Positions 11,802 to 27,500 are shown, counted from the first letter of the stretch. The stretch is DNA of 64,000 nt from Lotus japonicus (GCF_012489685.1 NC_080044.1:56163507-56227506); one strand, 5' to 3'. Translations and numbers: made by a program. Notes: a model not told the origin generated them from the sequence alone.

Positions 11802-14785
11802 TTGAGGCCACACGGAGCTAACTTAACGAGCTACAACTTTGAAAAAGAACCTAAATGGAGATTCGACTTTTCCGCGACTGCCGGAAGCTGTGACATGCTG
11901 CTGCTCAAAAACATAAAATTCTCAACACGGTCTGGAATGAAAGGAACACAGCCCTTGCTACAAGTCGCAAAATTTCAGTCTGATTGAGGCCTCACTGAGC
12001 TAACTTAATGAGCTACAACTTTGAAAAAGAACCTAAATGTAGATTCGACTTTTCCGCGATTGCCGGAAGCTGTGACATGCTGCTGCTCAAAAACATAAAA
12101 TTCTCAACACGGTCTGGAATGAGAGGAACACAGCCCTTGCTACAAGTCGCAAAATTTCAGTCTGATTGAGGCCACACTGAGCTAACTTAATGAGCTATAA
12201 CTTTGAAAAAGAACCTAAATGGACATTCGACTTTTAAGAGGGTCCCGCGATTGCCGGAAGCTGTGACACGCTGCTGCTCAAAAACATCGAATTCTCGACA
12301 TAGTATGGAACGAAAGGATCAAAGCCCTGGCTACAAGTCGCGAAATTTTAGTCTGATTGAGGCCGCACGAAGCTAACTTAACGAGCTACAACTTTGAAAA
12401 AGAACCTCAATGGAGATTCGACTTTTAGGAGGGTCCCGCGATTGCCGGAAGCTGTGACATGCTGTTGCTCAAAAACATCAAATTCCCGACACAGTCTGGA
12501 ACGAAAGGATCACAAAACTGGCTACAATTCGCAAATTTCAGTCTGATTGAGGCCACACGGAGCTAACTTAAAGAGCTATATCTTTGAAAAAGAACTTAAA
12601 TGGAGATTCGACTTTTAGGAGGGTCCCGCGATTGCCGGAAGCTGTGACATGGTGCTGCTAAAAAATATCAAATTCTCAACACAGTCTGGAAGGAAAGGAT
12701 CACATCCCTTGCTACAAGTCGCAAAATTTCAGTCTGATTGAGGCCACACATAGCTAATTTAACGAGCTACAAATTTGAAAAGCAACTTTTATGGAGATTC
12801 GACTTTTAAGAGGGTCCCGCGATTGCCGGAAGCTGTGACATTCTGCTGCTCAAAACATCAAATTCTCGACACATTCTGGAACGAAAGGATCACAACCCTG
12901 GCTACAATTCGCCAAATTTCAGTCTGATTGAGGCCACACAGAGCTAACTTAACGAGCTATATCTTTGAAAAAGAACATAAATGGAGATTCGACTTTTAGG
13001 AGGGTCCCGCGATTGCCGGAAGCTGTGACATGCTGCTGCTCAAAAACCTCAAATTCTCGACACAGTCTGGAACGAAAGGATCACAACCCGGGCTACAATT
13101 CGCAAATTTCAGTATGATTGAGGCCACACGGAGTTAACTTAACGAGCTATATATTTGAAAAAGAACTTAAATGGAGATTCGACTTTTAGGAGGGTCCCGC
13201 GATTGTCGGAAGCTGTGACATGGTGCTGCTAAAAAATATCAAATTCTCGACACAGTCTGAAAGGAAAGGATCACATCCCTTGCTACAAGTCGCAAAATTT
13301 CAGTCTGATTGAGGCCACACATAGCTAACTTAACGAGCTACAAATATGAAAAGGAACTTTTATGGAGATTCGACTTTTAAGAGGGTCCCGCGATTGCCGG
13401 AAGCTGTGACATGCTGCTGCTCAAAAACATCAATTTCTCGACACAGTTTGGAACGAAAGGATCACAACCCTGGCTACAATTCGCAAATTTCAGTCTGATT
13501 GAGGCCACACAGAGCTAACTTAACGAGCTATATCTTTGAAAAAGAACTTAAATGGAGATTCGACTTTTAGGAGGGTCCCGCGATTGCCGGAAGCTGTGAC
13601 ATGCTGCCGCTCAAAAACCTCAAATTCTCGACACAGTCTGGAACGAAAGGAACACTGCCCTGGCTACAAGTTCTGAAATTTCAGTCTGATTGAGGCCACA
13701 CTGAGCTAACTTAATGAGCTACAACTTTGAAAAAGAACCTAAATGGAGATTTGACTTTTGGGAGGGTCCCGCGATTGGCTGAAGCTGCGACATGCTGCTG
13801 CTCAAAAACATCAAATTCTCGACACAGTCTGGAACGAAAGGAACACTGCCCTGGCTACAATTCGCAAAATTCAGTCTGATTGAGGCCACACGGAGCTAAC
13901 TTAACGAGCTATATATTTGAAAAAGAACTTAAATGGAGATTCGACTTTTAGGAGGGTCCCGCGATTGTCGGAAGCTGTGACATGGTGCTGCTAAAAAATA
14001 TCAAATTCTCAACACAGTCTGGAAGGAAAGGATCACATCCCTTGCTACAAGTCGCAAAATTTCAGTCTGATTGAGGCCACACATAGCTAACTTAACGAGC
14101 TACAAATTTGAAAAGGAACTTTTATGGAGATTCGACTTTTAAGAGGGTCCCGCGATTGCCGGAAGCTGTGACATGCTGCTGCTCAAAAACATCAAATTCT
14201 CGACACAGTCTGGAACGAAAGGATCACAACCCTGGCTACAATTCGCAAATTTCAGTCTGATTGAGGCCACACAGAGCTAACTTAACGAGCTATATATCTG
14301 AAAAAGAACTTAAATGGAGATTCGACTTTTAGGAGGGTCCCGCGATTGCCGGAAGCTGTGACATGGTGCTGCTAAAAAATATCAAATTCTCAACATAGTC
14401 TGGAAGGAAAGGATCACATCACTTGCTACAAGTCGCAAAATTTCAGTCTGATTGAGGCCACACATAGCTAACTTAACGAACTCAAATTTGAAAAGGAACT
14501 TTTATGGAGATTCGACTTTTAAGAGGGTCCCGCGATTGCAGGAAGCTGTGACATTCTGCTGCTCAAAACATCAAATTCTCGACACAGTCTGGAACGAAAA
14601 GATCACAACCCTGGCTACAATTCGCCAAATTTCAGTCTGATTGAGGCCACACAGAGCTAACTTAACGAGCTATATCTTTGAAAAAGAACCTAAATGGAGA
14701 TTCGACTTTTAGGAGGGTCCCGCGATTGCCGGAAGCTGTGACATGCTGCTGCTCAAAAACCTCAAATTCTCGACACAGTCTGGAA
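11802..14785 (+). repeat. Duplicated satellite block, copy 2 (partner 3305-6285)
   Basis: Second copy of the 3-kb block. Differences from the first copy are isolated substitutions and single-base indels, for example 'caacatagtctgg' near 14392 against 'caacacagtctgg' near 5893. After about 14785 the sequence continues into the 6-mer tandem rather than following copy 1. Confidence 0.8.
13310..14451 (+). repeat. Satellite 6-mer HOR unit (1142 bp), first of a tandem pair
   Basis: Six monomers, including the rare type with 'gatttgacttttgggagg' and 'gaagctgcgacatg' near 13748. The same series recurs 1142 bp later. Confidence 0.75.
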
Positions 14786-15593
14786 CGAAAGGAACACTGC
14801 CCTGGCTACAAGTTCTGAAATTTCAGTCTGATTGAGGCCACACTGAGCTAACTTAATGAGCTACAACTTTGAAAAAGAACCTAAATGGAGATTTGACTTT
14901 TGGGAGGGTCCCGCGATTGGCTGAAGCTGCGACATGCTGCTGCTCAAAAACATCAAATTCTCGACACAGTCTGGAACGAAAGGAACACTGCCCTGGCTAC
15001 AATTCGCAAAATTCAGTCTGATTGAGGCCACACGGAGCTAACTTAACGAGCTATATATTTGAAAAAGAACTTAAATGGAGATTCGACTTTTAGGAGGGTC
15101 CCGCGATTGTCGGAAGCTGTGACATGGTGCTGCTAAAAAATATCAAATTCTCAACACAGTCCAGAAGGAAAGGATCACATCCCTTGCTACAAGTCGCAAA
15201 ATTTCAGTCTGATTGTGGCCACACATAGCTAACTTAACGAGCTACAAATTTGAAACGGAACTTTTATGGAGATTCGACTTTTAAGAGGGTCCCGCGATTG
15301 CCGGAAGCTGTGACATGCTGCTGCTCAAAAACATCAAATTCTCGACACAGTCTGGAACGAAAGGATCACAACCCTGGCTACAATTCGCAAATTTCAGTCT
15401 GATTGAGGCCACACAGAGCTAACTTAACGAGCTATATATCTGAAAAAGAACTTAAATGGAGATTCGACTTTTAGGAGGGTCCCGCGGTTGCCGGAAGCTG
15501 TGACATGGTACTGCTAAAAAATATCAAATTCTCAACATAGTCTGGAAGGAAAGGATCACATCACTTGCTACAAGTCGCAAAATTTCAGTCTGA
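14452..15593 (+). repeat. Satellite 6-mer HOR unit (1142 bp), second of a tandem pair
   Basis: Same six monomer types as the preceding 1142 bp, with the rare 'gatttgacttttggg' monomer near 14890. The first monomer has 'gaactcaaatttg' and 'gattgcaggaagctg', which recur at the start of the next monomer series at 15594. Confidence 0.75.
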
Positions 15594-18500
15594 TTGAGGC
15601 CACACATAGCTAACTTAACGAACTCAAATTTGAAAAGGAACTTTTATGGAGATTCGACTTTTAAGAGGGTCCCGCGATTGCAGGAAGCTGTGACATTCTG
15701 CTGCTCAAAACATCAAATTCTCGACACAGTCTGGAACGAAAGGATCACAACCCTGGCTACAATTCGCCAAATTTCAGTCTGATTGAGGCCACACAGAGCT
15801 AACTTAACGAGCTATATCTTTGAAAAAGAACCTAAATGGAGATTCGACTTTTAGGAGGGTCCCGCGATTGCCGGAAGCTGTGACATGCTGCTGCTCAAAA
15901 ACCTCAAATTCTCGACACAGTCTGGAACGAAAGGATCACAGCCCTGGCTACAATTCGAAAAATTTCAGTCTGATTGAGGCCACACGGAGCTCACTTAATG
16001 AGCTACAACTTTGAAAAAGAACCTAAATGGAGATTCGACTTTTAGGAGGGTCTCGCGATTGCCTGAAGCTGTGACATGCTGCTGCTCAAAAACATCAAAT
16101 TCTCGACACAGTCTGGAACGAAAGGAACACTGCCCTGGCTACAATTCGCCAAATTTTAGTCTGATTGAGGCCACACGGAGCTAACTTAACGAGCTACAAC
16201 TTTGAAAAAGAACCTAAATGGAGATTCGACTTTTCCGCGATTGCCGGAAGCTGTGACATGCTGCTGCTCAAAAACATAAAATTCTCAACACGGTCTGGAA
16301 TGAAAGGAACACAGCCCTTGCTACAAGTCGCAAAATTTCAGTCTGATTGAGGCCACACTGAGCTAACTTAATGAGCTACAACTTTGAAAAAGAACCTAAA
16401 TGGACATTCGACTTTTAAGAGGGTCCCGCGATTGCCGGAAGCTGTGACACGCTGCTGCTCAAAAACATCGAATTCTCGACATAGTATGGATCGAAAGGAT
16501 CAAAGCCCTAGCTACAAGCCGCGAAATTTTAGTCTGATTGAGGCCGCACGGAGCTAAATTAACGAGCTACAACTTTGAAAAAGAACCTCAACGGAGATTC
16601 GACTTTTAGGAGGGTCCCGCGATTGCCGGAAGCTGTGACATGCTGTTGCTCAAAAACATCAAATTCCCGACACAGCCTGGAACGAAAGGATCACAAAACT
16701 GGCTACAATTCGCAAATTTCAGTCTGATTGAGGCCACACGGAGCTAACTTAAAGAGCTATATCTTTGAAAAAGAACTTAAATGGAGATTCGACTTTTAGG
16801 AGGGTCCCGCGATTGCCGGAAGCTGTGACATGGTGCTGCTAAAAAATATCAAATTCTCAACACAGTCTGGAAGGAAAGGATCACATCCCTTGCTACAAGT
16901 CGCAAAATTTCAGTCTGATTGAGGCCACACATAGCTAATTTAACGAGCTACAAATTTGAAAAGCAACTTTTATGGAGATTCGACTTTTAAGAGGGTCCCG
17001 CGATTGCCGGAAGCTGTGACATTCTGCTGCTCAAAACATCAAATTCTCGACACATTCTGGAACGAAAGGATCACAACCCTGGCTACAATTCGCCAAATTT
17101 CAGTCTGATTGAGGCCACACAGAGCTAACTTAACGAGCTATATCTTTGAAAAAGAACCTAAATGGAGATTCGACTTTTAGGAGGGTCCCGCGATTGCCGG
17201 AAGCTGTGACATGCTGCTGCTCAAAAACCTCAAGTTCTCGACACAGTCTGGAACGAAAGGATCACAGCCCTGGCTACAATTCGAAAAATTTCAGTCTGAT
17301 TGAGGCCACACGGAGCTAACTTAATGAGCTACAACTTTGAAAAAGAACCTAAATGGAGATTCGACTTTTAGGAGGGTCCCGCGATTGCCTGAAGCTGTGA
17401 CATGCTGCTGCTCAAAAACATCAAATTCTCGACACAGTCTGGAACGAAAGGAACACTGCCCTGGCTACAATTCGCCAAATTTTAGTCTGATTGAGGCCAC
17501 ACGGAGCTAACTTAACGAGCTACAACTTTGAAAAAGAACCTAAATGGAGATTCGACTTTTCCGCGATTGCCGGAAGCTGTGACATGCTGCTGCTCAAAAA
17601 CATAAAATTCTCAACACGGTCTGGAATGAAAGGAACACAGCCCTTGCTACAAGTCGCAAAATTTCAGTCTGATTGAGGCCACACTGAGCTAACTTAATGA
17701 GCTACAACTTTGAAAAAGAACCTAAATGTAGATTCGACTTTTCCGCGATTGCCGGAAGCTGTGACATGCTGCTGCTCAAAAACATAAAATTCTCAACACG
17801 GTCTGGAATGAGAGGAACACAGCCCTTGCTACAAGTCGCAAAATTTCAGTCTGATTGAGGCCACACTGAGCTAACTTAATGAGCTACAACTTTGAAAAAG
17901 AACCTAAATGGACATTTGACTTTTAAGAGGGTCTCGCGATTGCCGGAAGCTGTGACACGCTGCTGCTCAAAAACATCGAATTCTCGACATAGTATGGAAC
18001 GAAAGGATCAAAGCCCTGGCTACAAGTCGCGAAATTTTAGTCTGATTGAGGCCGCACGAAGCTAACTTAACGAGCTACAACTTTGAAAAAGAACCTCAAT
18101 GGAGATTCGACTTTTCCGCGATTGCCGGAAGCTGTGACATGCTGCTGCTCAAAAACATAAAATTCTCAACACGGTCTGGAATGAAAGGAACACAGCCCTT
18201 GCTACAAGTCGCAAAATTTCAGTCTGATTGAGCCACACTGAGCTAACTTAAAGAGCTACAACTTTGAAAAAGAACCTAAATGGACATTCGACTTTTAAGA
18301 GGGTCCCGCGATTGCCGGAAGCTGTGACACGCTGCTGCTCAAAAACATCGAATTCTCGACATAGTATGGAACGAAAGGATCAAAGCCCTGGCTACAAGTC
18401 GTGATATTTTAGTCTGATTGAGGCCGCACGGAGCTAACTTAACGAGCTACAACTTTGAAAAAGAACCTCAATGGAGATTCGACTTTTAGGAGGGTCCCGC

Positions 18501-21500
18501 GATTGCCGGAAGCTGTGACATGCTGTTGCTCAAAAACATCAAATTCCCGACACGGTCTGGAACGAAAGGATCACAAAACTGGCTACAATTCGCAAATTTC
18601 TGTCTGATTGAGGCCACACGGAGCTAACTTAAAGAGCTATATCTTTGAAAAAGAACTTAAATGGAGATTCGACTTTTAGGAGGGTCCCGCGATTGCCGGA
18701 AGCTGTGACATGGTGCTGCTAAAAAATATCAAATTCTCAACACAGTCTGGAAGGAAAGGATCACATCCCTTGCTACAAGTCGCAAAATTTCAGTCTGATT
18801 GAGGCCACACATAGCTAATTTAACGAGCTACAAATTTGAAAAGCAACTTTTATGGAGATTCGACTTTTAAGGGGGTCCCGCGATTGCCGGAAGCTGTGAC
18901 ATGCTGCTGCTCAAAAACATCAAATTCTCGACACAGTCTGGAACGAAAGGATCAAAACCCGGGCTACAATTCGCAAATTTCAGTATGATTGAGGCCACAC
19001 GGAGCTAACTTAACGAGCTATATATTTGAAAAAGAACTTAAATGGAGATTCGACTTTTAGGAGGGTCCCGCGATTGTCGGAAGCTGTGACATGGTGCTGC
19101 TAAAAAATATCAAATTCTCAACACAGTCTGGAAGGAAAGGATCACATCCCTTGCTACAAGTCGCAAAATTTCAGTCTGATTGAGGCCACACATAGCTAAC
19201 TTAACGAGCTACAAATATGAAAAGGAACTTTTATGGAGATTCGACTTTTAAGAGGGTCCCGCGATTGCCGGAAGCTGTGACATGCTGCTGCTCAAAAACA
19301 TCAAATTCTCGACACAGTCTGGAACGAAAGGATCACAACCCTGGCTACAATTCGCAAATTTCAGTCTGATTGAGGCCACACAGAGCTAACTTAACGAGCT
19401 ATATATCTGAAAAAGAACTTAAATGGAGATTCGACTTTTAGGAGGGTCCCGCGATTGCCGGAAGCTGTGACATGGTGCTGCTAAAAAATATCAAATTCTC
19501 AACACAGTCTGGAAGGAAAGGATCACATCACTTGCTACAAGTCGCAAAATTTCAGTCTGATTGAGGCCACACATAGCTAACTTAACGAGCTCAAATTTGA
19601 AAAGGAACTTTTATGGAGATTCGACTTTTAAGAGGGTCCCGCGATTGCCGGAAGCTGTGACATGCTGCTGCTCAAAAACATCAAATTCTCGACACAGTCT
19701 GGAACGAAAGGATCACAACCCTGGCTACAATTCGCCAAATTTCAGTCTGATTGAGGCCACACTGAGCTAACTTAACGAGCTATATCTTTGAAAAAGAACC
19801 TAAATGGAGATTCGACTTTTAGGAGGGTCCCGCGATTGCCGGAAGCTGTGACATGCTGCTGCTCAAAAACCTCAAATTCTCGACACAGTCTGGAACGAAA
19901 GGATCACAGCCCTGGCTACAATTCGAAAAATTTCAGTCTGATTCAGGCTACACGGAGCTAACTTAATGAGCTACAACTTTGAAAAAGAACCTAAATGGAG
20001 ATTCGACTTTTAGGAGGGTCCCGCGATTGCCTGAAGCTGTGACATGCTGCTGCTCAAAAACATCAAATTCTCGACACAGTCTGGAACGAAAGGAACACTG
20101 CCCTGGCTACAATTCGCCAAATTTTAGTATGATTGAGGCCACACGGAGCTAACTTAACGAGCTACAACTTTGAAAAAGAACCTAAATGGAGATTCGACTT
20201 TTCCGCGATTGCCGGAAGCTGTGACATGCTGCTGCTCAAAAACATAAAATTCTCAACACGGTCTGGAATGAAAGGAACACAGCCCTTGCTACAAGTCGCA
20301 AAATTTCAGTCTGATTGAGGCCACACTGAGCTAACTTAAAGAGCTACAACTTTGAAAAAGAACCTAAATGGACATTCGACTTTTAAGATGGTCCTGCGAT
20401 TGCCGGAAGCTGTGACACGCTGCTGCTCAAAAACATCGAATTCTCGACATAGTATGGAACGAAAGGATCAAAGCCCTGGCTACAAGTCGCGATATTTTAG
20501 TCTGATTGAGGCCGCACGGAGCTAACTTAACGAGCTACAACTTTGAAAAAGAACCTCAATGGAGATTCGACTTTTAGGAGGGTCCCGCGATTGCCGGAAG
20601 CTGTGACATGCTGTTGCTCAAAAACATCAAATTCCCGACACGGTCTGGAACGAAAGGATCACAAAACTGGCTACAATTCGCAAATTTCAGTCTGATTGAG
20701 GCCACACGGAGCTAACTTAAAGAGCTATATCTTTGAAAAAGAACTTAAATGGAGATTCGACTTTTAGGAGGGTCCCGCGATTGCCGGAAGCTGTGACATG
20801 GTGCTGCTAAAAAATATCAAATTCTCAACACAGTCTGGAAGGAAAGGATCACATCCCTTGCTACAAGTCGCAAAATTTCAGTCTGATTGAGGCCACACAT
20901 AGCTAATTTAACGAGCTACAAATTTGAAAAACAACTTTTATGGAGATTCGACTTTTAAGAGGGTCCCGCGATTGCCGGAAGCTGTGACATGCTGCTGCTC
21001 AAAAACATCAAGTTCTCGACACAGTCTGGAACGAAAGGATCAAAACCCGGGCTACAATTCGCAAATTTCAGTATGATTGAGGCCACTCGGAGCTAACTTA
21101 ACGAGCTATATATTTGAAAAAGAACTTAAATGGAGATTCGACTTTTAGGAGGGTCCCGCGATTGTCGGAAGCTGTGACATGGTGCTGCTAAAAAATATCA
21201 AATTCTCAACACAGTCTGGAAGGAAAGGATCACATCCCTTGCTACAAGTCGCAAAATTTCAGTCTGATTGAGGCCACACATTGCTAACTTAACGAGCTAC
21301 AAATATGAAAAGGAACTTTTATGGAGATTCGACTTTTAAGAGGGTCCCGCGATTTCCGGAAGCTGTGACATGCTGCTGCTCAAAAACATCAATTTCTCGA
21401 CACAGTTTGGAACGAAAGGATCACAACCCTGGCTACAATTCGCAAATTTCAGTCTGATTGAGGCCACACAGAGCTAACTTAACGAGCTATATCTTTGAAA

Positions 21501-24500
21501 AAGAACTTAAATGGAGTTTCGACTTTTAGGAGGGTCCCGCGATTGCCGGAAGCTGTGACATGCTGTTGCTCAAAAACATCAAATTCCCGACACGGTCTGG
21601 AACGAAAGGATCACAAAACTGGCTACAATTCGCAAATTTCAGTCTGATTGAGGCCACACGGAGCTAACTTAAAGAGCTATATCTTTGAAAAAGAACTTAA
21701 ATGGAGATTCAACTTTTAGGAGGGTCCCGCGATTGCCGGAAGCTGTGACATGGTGCTGCTAAAAAATATCAAATTCTCAACACAGTCTGGAAGGAAAGGA
21801 TCACATCCCTTGCTACAAGTCGCAAAATTTCAGTCTGATTGAGGCCACACATAGCTAATTTAACGAGCTACAAATTTGAAAAGAAACTTTTATGGAGATT
21901 CGACTTTTAAGAGGGTCCCGCGATTGCCGGAAGCTGTGACATGCTGCTGCTCAAAAACATCAAATTCTCGACACAGTCTGGAACGAAAGGATCACAACCC
22001 GGGCTACAATTCGCAAATTTCAGTATGATTGAGGCCACACGGAGCTAACTTAACGAGCTATATATTTGAAATAGAACTTAAATGGAGATTCGACTTTTAG
22101 GAGGGTCCCGCGATTGTCGGAAGCTGTGACATGGTGCTGCTAAAAAATATCAAATTCTCAACACAGTCTGGAAGGAAAGGATCACATCCCTTGCTACAAG
22201 TCGCAAAATTTCAGTCTGATTGAGGCCACACATAGCTAACTTAACGAGCTACAAATATGAAAAGGAACTTTTATGGAGATTCGACTTTTAAGAGGGTCCC
22301 GCGATTGCCGGAAGCTGTGACATGCTGCTGCTCAAAAACATCAAATTCTCGACACAGTCTGGAACGAAAGGATCACAACCCTGGCTACAATTCGCAAATT
22401 TCAGTCTGATTGAGGCCACACAGAGCTAACTTAACGAGCTATATATCTGAAAAAGAACTTAAATGGAGAATCGACTTTTAGGAGGGTCCCGCGATTGCCG
22501 GAAGCTGTGACATGGTGCTGCTAAAAAATATCAAATTCTCAACACAGTCTGGAAGGAAAGGATCACATCACTTGCTACAAGTCGCAAAATTTCAGTCTGA
22601 TTGAGGCCACACATAGCTAACTTAACGAGCTCAAATTTGAAAAGGAACTTTTATGGAGATTCGACTTTTAAGAGGGTCCCGCGATTGCAGGAAGCTGTGA
22701 CATTCTGCTGCTCAAAACATCAAATTCTCGACACAGTCTGGAACGAAAGGATCACAACCCTGGCTACAATTCGCCAAATTTCAGTCTGATTGAGGCCACA
22801 CAGAGCTAACTTAACGAGCTATATCTTTGAAAAAGAACCTAAATGGAGATTCGACTTTTAGGAGGGTCCCGCGATTGCCGGAAGCTGTGACATGCTGCTG
22901 CTCAAAAACCTCAAATTCTCGACACAGTCTGGAACGAAAGGATCACAGCCCTGGCTACAATTCGAAAAATTTCAGTCTGATTGAGGCCACACGGAGCTAA
23001 CTTAATGAGCTACAACTTTGAAAAAGAACCTAAATGGAGATTCGACTTTTAGGAGGGTCCCGCGATTGCCTGAAGCTGTGATATGCTGCTGCTCAAAAAC
23101 ATCAAATTCTCGACACAGTCTGGAACGAAAGGAACACTGCCCTGGCTACAATTCGCCAAATTTTAGTCTGATTGCGGCCACACGGAGCTAACTTAACGAG
23201 CTACTACTTTGAAAAAGAACCTAAATGGAGATTCGACTTTTCCGCGATTGCCGGAAGCTGTGACATGCTGCTGCTCAAAAACATAAAATTCTCAACACGG
23301 TCTGGAATGAAAGGAACACAGCCCTTGCTACAAGTCGCAAAATTTCAGTCTGATTGAGGCCGCACGGAGCTAACTTAACGAGCTACAACTTTGAAAAAGA
23401 ACCTCAATGGAGATTCGACTTTTAGGAGGGTCCCGCGATTGCCGGAAGCTGTGACATGCTGTTGCTCAAAAACATCAAATTCCCGACACGGTCTGGAACG
23501 AAAGGATCACAAAACTGGCTACAATTCGCAAATTTCAGTCTGATTGAGGCCACACGGAGCTAACTTAAAGAGCTATATCTTTGAAAAAGAACTTAAATGG
23601 AGATTCGACTTTTAGGAGGGTCCCGCGATTGCCGGAAGCTGTGACATGGTGCTGCTAAAAAATATCAAATTCTCAACACAGTCTGGAAGGAAAGGATCAC
23701 ATCCCTTGCTACAAGTCGCAAAATTTCAGTCTGATTGAGGCCACACATAGCTAATTTAACGAGCTGCAAATTTGAAACGCAACTTTTATGGAGATTCGAC
23801 TTTTAAGAGGGTCCCGCGATTGCCGGAAGCTGTGACATGCTGCTGCTCAAAAACATCAAATTCTCGACAATGTCTGGAACGAAAGGATCACAACCCGGGC
23901 TACAATTCGCAAATTTCAGTATGATTGAGGCCACACGGAGCTAACTTAACGAGCTATATATTTGAAAAAGAACTTAAATGGAGGTTCGACTTTTAGGAGG
24001 GTCCTGCGATTGTCGGAAGCTGTGACATGGTGCTGCTAAAAAATATCAAATTCTCAACACAGTCTGGAAGGAAAGGATCACATCCCTTGCTACAAGTCGC
24101 AAAATTTCAGTCTGATTGAGGCCACACATAGCTAACTTAACGAGCTACAAATATGAAAAGGAACTTTTATGGAGATTCGACTTTTAAGAGGGTCCCGCGA
24201 TTGCCGGAAGCTGTGACATGCTGCTGCTCAAAAACATCAATTTCTCGACACAGTTTGGAACGAAAGGATCACAACCCTGGCTACAATTCGCAAATTTCAG
24301 TCTGATTGAGGCCACACAGAGCTAACTTAACGAGCTATATCTTTGAAAAAGAACTTTAATGGAGATTCGACTTTTAGGAGGGTCCCGCGATTGCCGGAAG
24401 CTGTGACATGGTGCTGCTAAAAAATATCAAATTCTCGACACAGTCTGGAAGGAAAGTATCACATCCCTTGCTACAAGTCACAAAATTTCAGTCTGATTGA

Positions 24501-27500
24501 GGCCACACATAGCTAACTTAACGAGCTCAAATTTGAAAAGCAACTTTTATGGAGATTCGACTTTTAAGAGGGTCCCGCGATTGCCGGAAGCTGTGACATG
24601 CTGCTGCTCAAAACATCAAATTCTCGACACAGTCTGGAATGAAAGGATCACAACCCTTGCTACAATTCGCCAAATTTCAGTCTGATTGAGGCCACACGGA
24701 GCTAACTTAACGAGCTATATATCTGAAAAAGAACTTAACTGGAGATTCGACTTTTAGGAGGGTCCCGCGATTGCCGGAAGCTGTGACATGGAGCTGCTAA
24801 AAAATATCAAATTCTCAACACAGTCTGGAAGGAAAGGATCACATCACTTGCTACATGTCGCAAAATTTCAGTCTGATTGAGGCCACACATAGCTAACTTA
24901 ACGAGCTCAAATTTGAAAAGGAACTTTTATGGAGATTCGACTTTTAAGAGGGTCCCGTGATTGCCGGAAGTTGTGACATTCTGCTGCTCAAAACATCAAA
25001 TTCTCGAAACAGTCTGGAACGAAAGGATCACAATCCTGGCTACAATTCGCCAAATTTCAGTCTGATTGAGGCCACATATTGCTAACTTAACGAGCTATAT
25101 CTTTGAAAAAGAACCTAAATGGAGATTCGACTTTTAGGAGGGTCCCGCGATTGTCGGAAGCTGTGACATGCTGCTGCTCAAAAACATCAATTTCTCGACA
25201 CAGTTTGGAACGAAAGGATCACAACCCTGGCTACAATTCGCAAATTTCAGTCTGATTGAGGCCACACAGAGCTAACTTAACGAGCTATATCTTTGAAAAA
25301 GAACTTAAATGGAGATTCGACTTTAAGGAGGGTCCCGCGATTGCCGGAAGCTGTGACATGGTGCTGCTAAAAAATATCAAATTCTCCACACAGTCTGGAA
25401 GGAAAGGATCACATCCCTTGCTACAAGTCACAAAATTTCAGTCTGATTGAGGCCACACATAGCTAACTTAACGAGCTCAAATTTGAAAAGGAACTTTTAT
25501 GGAGATTCGACTTTTAAGAGGGTCCCGCGATTACCGGAAGCTGTGACATGCTGCTGCTCAAAAACATCAAATTCTCGACACAGTCTGGAACGAAAGGATC
25601 AAAACCCGGGCTACAATTCGCAAATTTCAGTATGATTGAGGCCACACGGAGCTAACTTAACGAGCTATATATTTGAAAAAGAACTTAAATGGAGATTCGA
25701 CTTTTAGGAGGGTCCCGCGATTGTCGGAAGCTGTGACATGGTGCTGCTAAAAAATATCAAATTCTCAACACAGTCTGGAAGGAAAGGATCACATCCCTTG
25801 CTACAAGTCGCAAAATTTCAGTCTGATTGAGGCCACACATAGCTAACTTAACGAGCTACAAATATGAAAAGCAACTTTTATGGAGATTCGACTTTTAAGA
25901 GGGTCCCGCGATTGCCGGAAGCTGTGACATGCTGCTGCTCAAAAACATCAATTTCTCGACACAGTCTGGAACGAAAGGAACACTGCCCTGGCTACAATTC
26001 GCCAAATTTTAGTCTGATTGAGGCCACACGGAGCTAACTTAACGAGCTACAACTTTGAAAAAGAACCTAAATGGAGATTCGACTTTTCCGCGATTGCCGG
26101 AAGCTGTGACATGCTGCTGCTCAAAAACATAAAATTCTCAACACGGTCTGGAATGAAAGGAACACAGCCCTTGCTACAAGTCGCAAAATTTCAGTCTGAT
26201 TGAGGCCACACTGAGCTAACTTAATGAGCTACAACTTTGAAAAAGAACCTAAATGGACATTCGACTTTTAAGAGGGTCCCGCGATTGCCGGAAGCTGTGA
26301 CATGCTGCTGCTCTAAAACATCGAATTCTCGACATAGTATGGAACGAAAGGATCAAAGCCCTGGCTACAAGTCGCGAAATTTTAGTCTGATTGAGGCCGC
26401 ACGGAGCTAACTTAACGAGCTACAACTTTGAAAAAGAACCTCAATGGAGATTCGACTTTTAGGAGGGTCCCGCGATTGCCGGAAGCTGTGACATGCTGTT
26501 GCTCAAAAACATCAAATTCCCGACACGGTCTGGAACGAAAGGATCACAAAACTGGCTACAATTCGCAAATTTCAGTCTGATTGAGGCCACACGGAGCTAA
26601 CTTAAAGAGCTATATCTTTGAAAAAGAACTTAAATGGAGATTCGACTTTTAGGAGGGTCCCGCGATTGCCGGAAGCTGTGACATGGTGCTGCTAAAAAAT
26701 ATCAAATTCTCAACACAGTCTGGAAGGAAAGGATCACATCCCTTGCTACAAGTCGCAAAATTTCAGTCTGATTGAGGCCACACATAGCTAATTTAACGAG
26801 CTACAAATTTGAAAAGCAACTTTTATGGAGATTCGACTTTTAAGAGGGTCCCGCGATTGCCGGAAGCTGTGACATGCTGCTGCTCAAAAACATCAAATTC
26901 TCGACACAGTCTGGAACGAAAGGATCACAACCCGGGCTACAATTCGCAAATTTCAGTATGATTGAGGCCACACGGAGCTAACTTAACGAGCTATATATTT
27001 GAAAAAGAACTTAAATGGAGATTCGACTTTTAGGAGGGTCCCGCGTTTGTCGGAAGCTGTGACATGGTGCTGCTAAAAAATATCAAATTCTCAACACAGT
27101 CTGGAAGGAAAGGATCACATCCCTTGCTACAAGTCGCAAAATTTCAGTCTGATTGAGGCCACACATAGCTAACTTAACGAGCTACAAATATGAAAAGCAA
27201 CTTTTATGGAGATTCGACTTTTAAGAGGGTCCCGCGATTGCCGGAAGCTGTGACATGCTGCTGCTCAAAAACATCAATTTCTCGACACAGTTTAGAACGA
27301 AAGGATCACAACCCTGGCTACAACTCGCAAATTTCAGTCTGATTGAGGCCACACAGAGCTAACTTAACGAGCTATATCTTTGAAAAAGAACTTAAATGGA
27401 GATTCGACTTTTAGGAGGGTCCCGCGATTGCCGGAAGCTGTGACATGGTGCTGCTAAAAAATATCAAATTCTCAACACAGTCTGGAAGGAAAGGATCACA

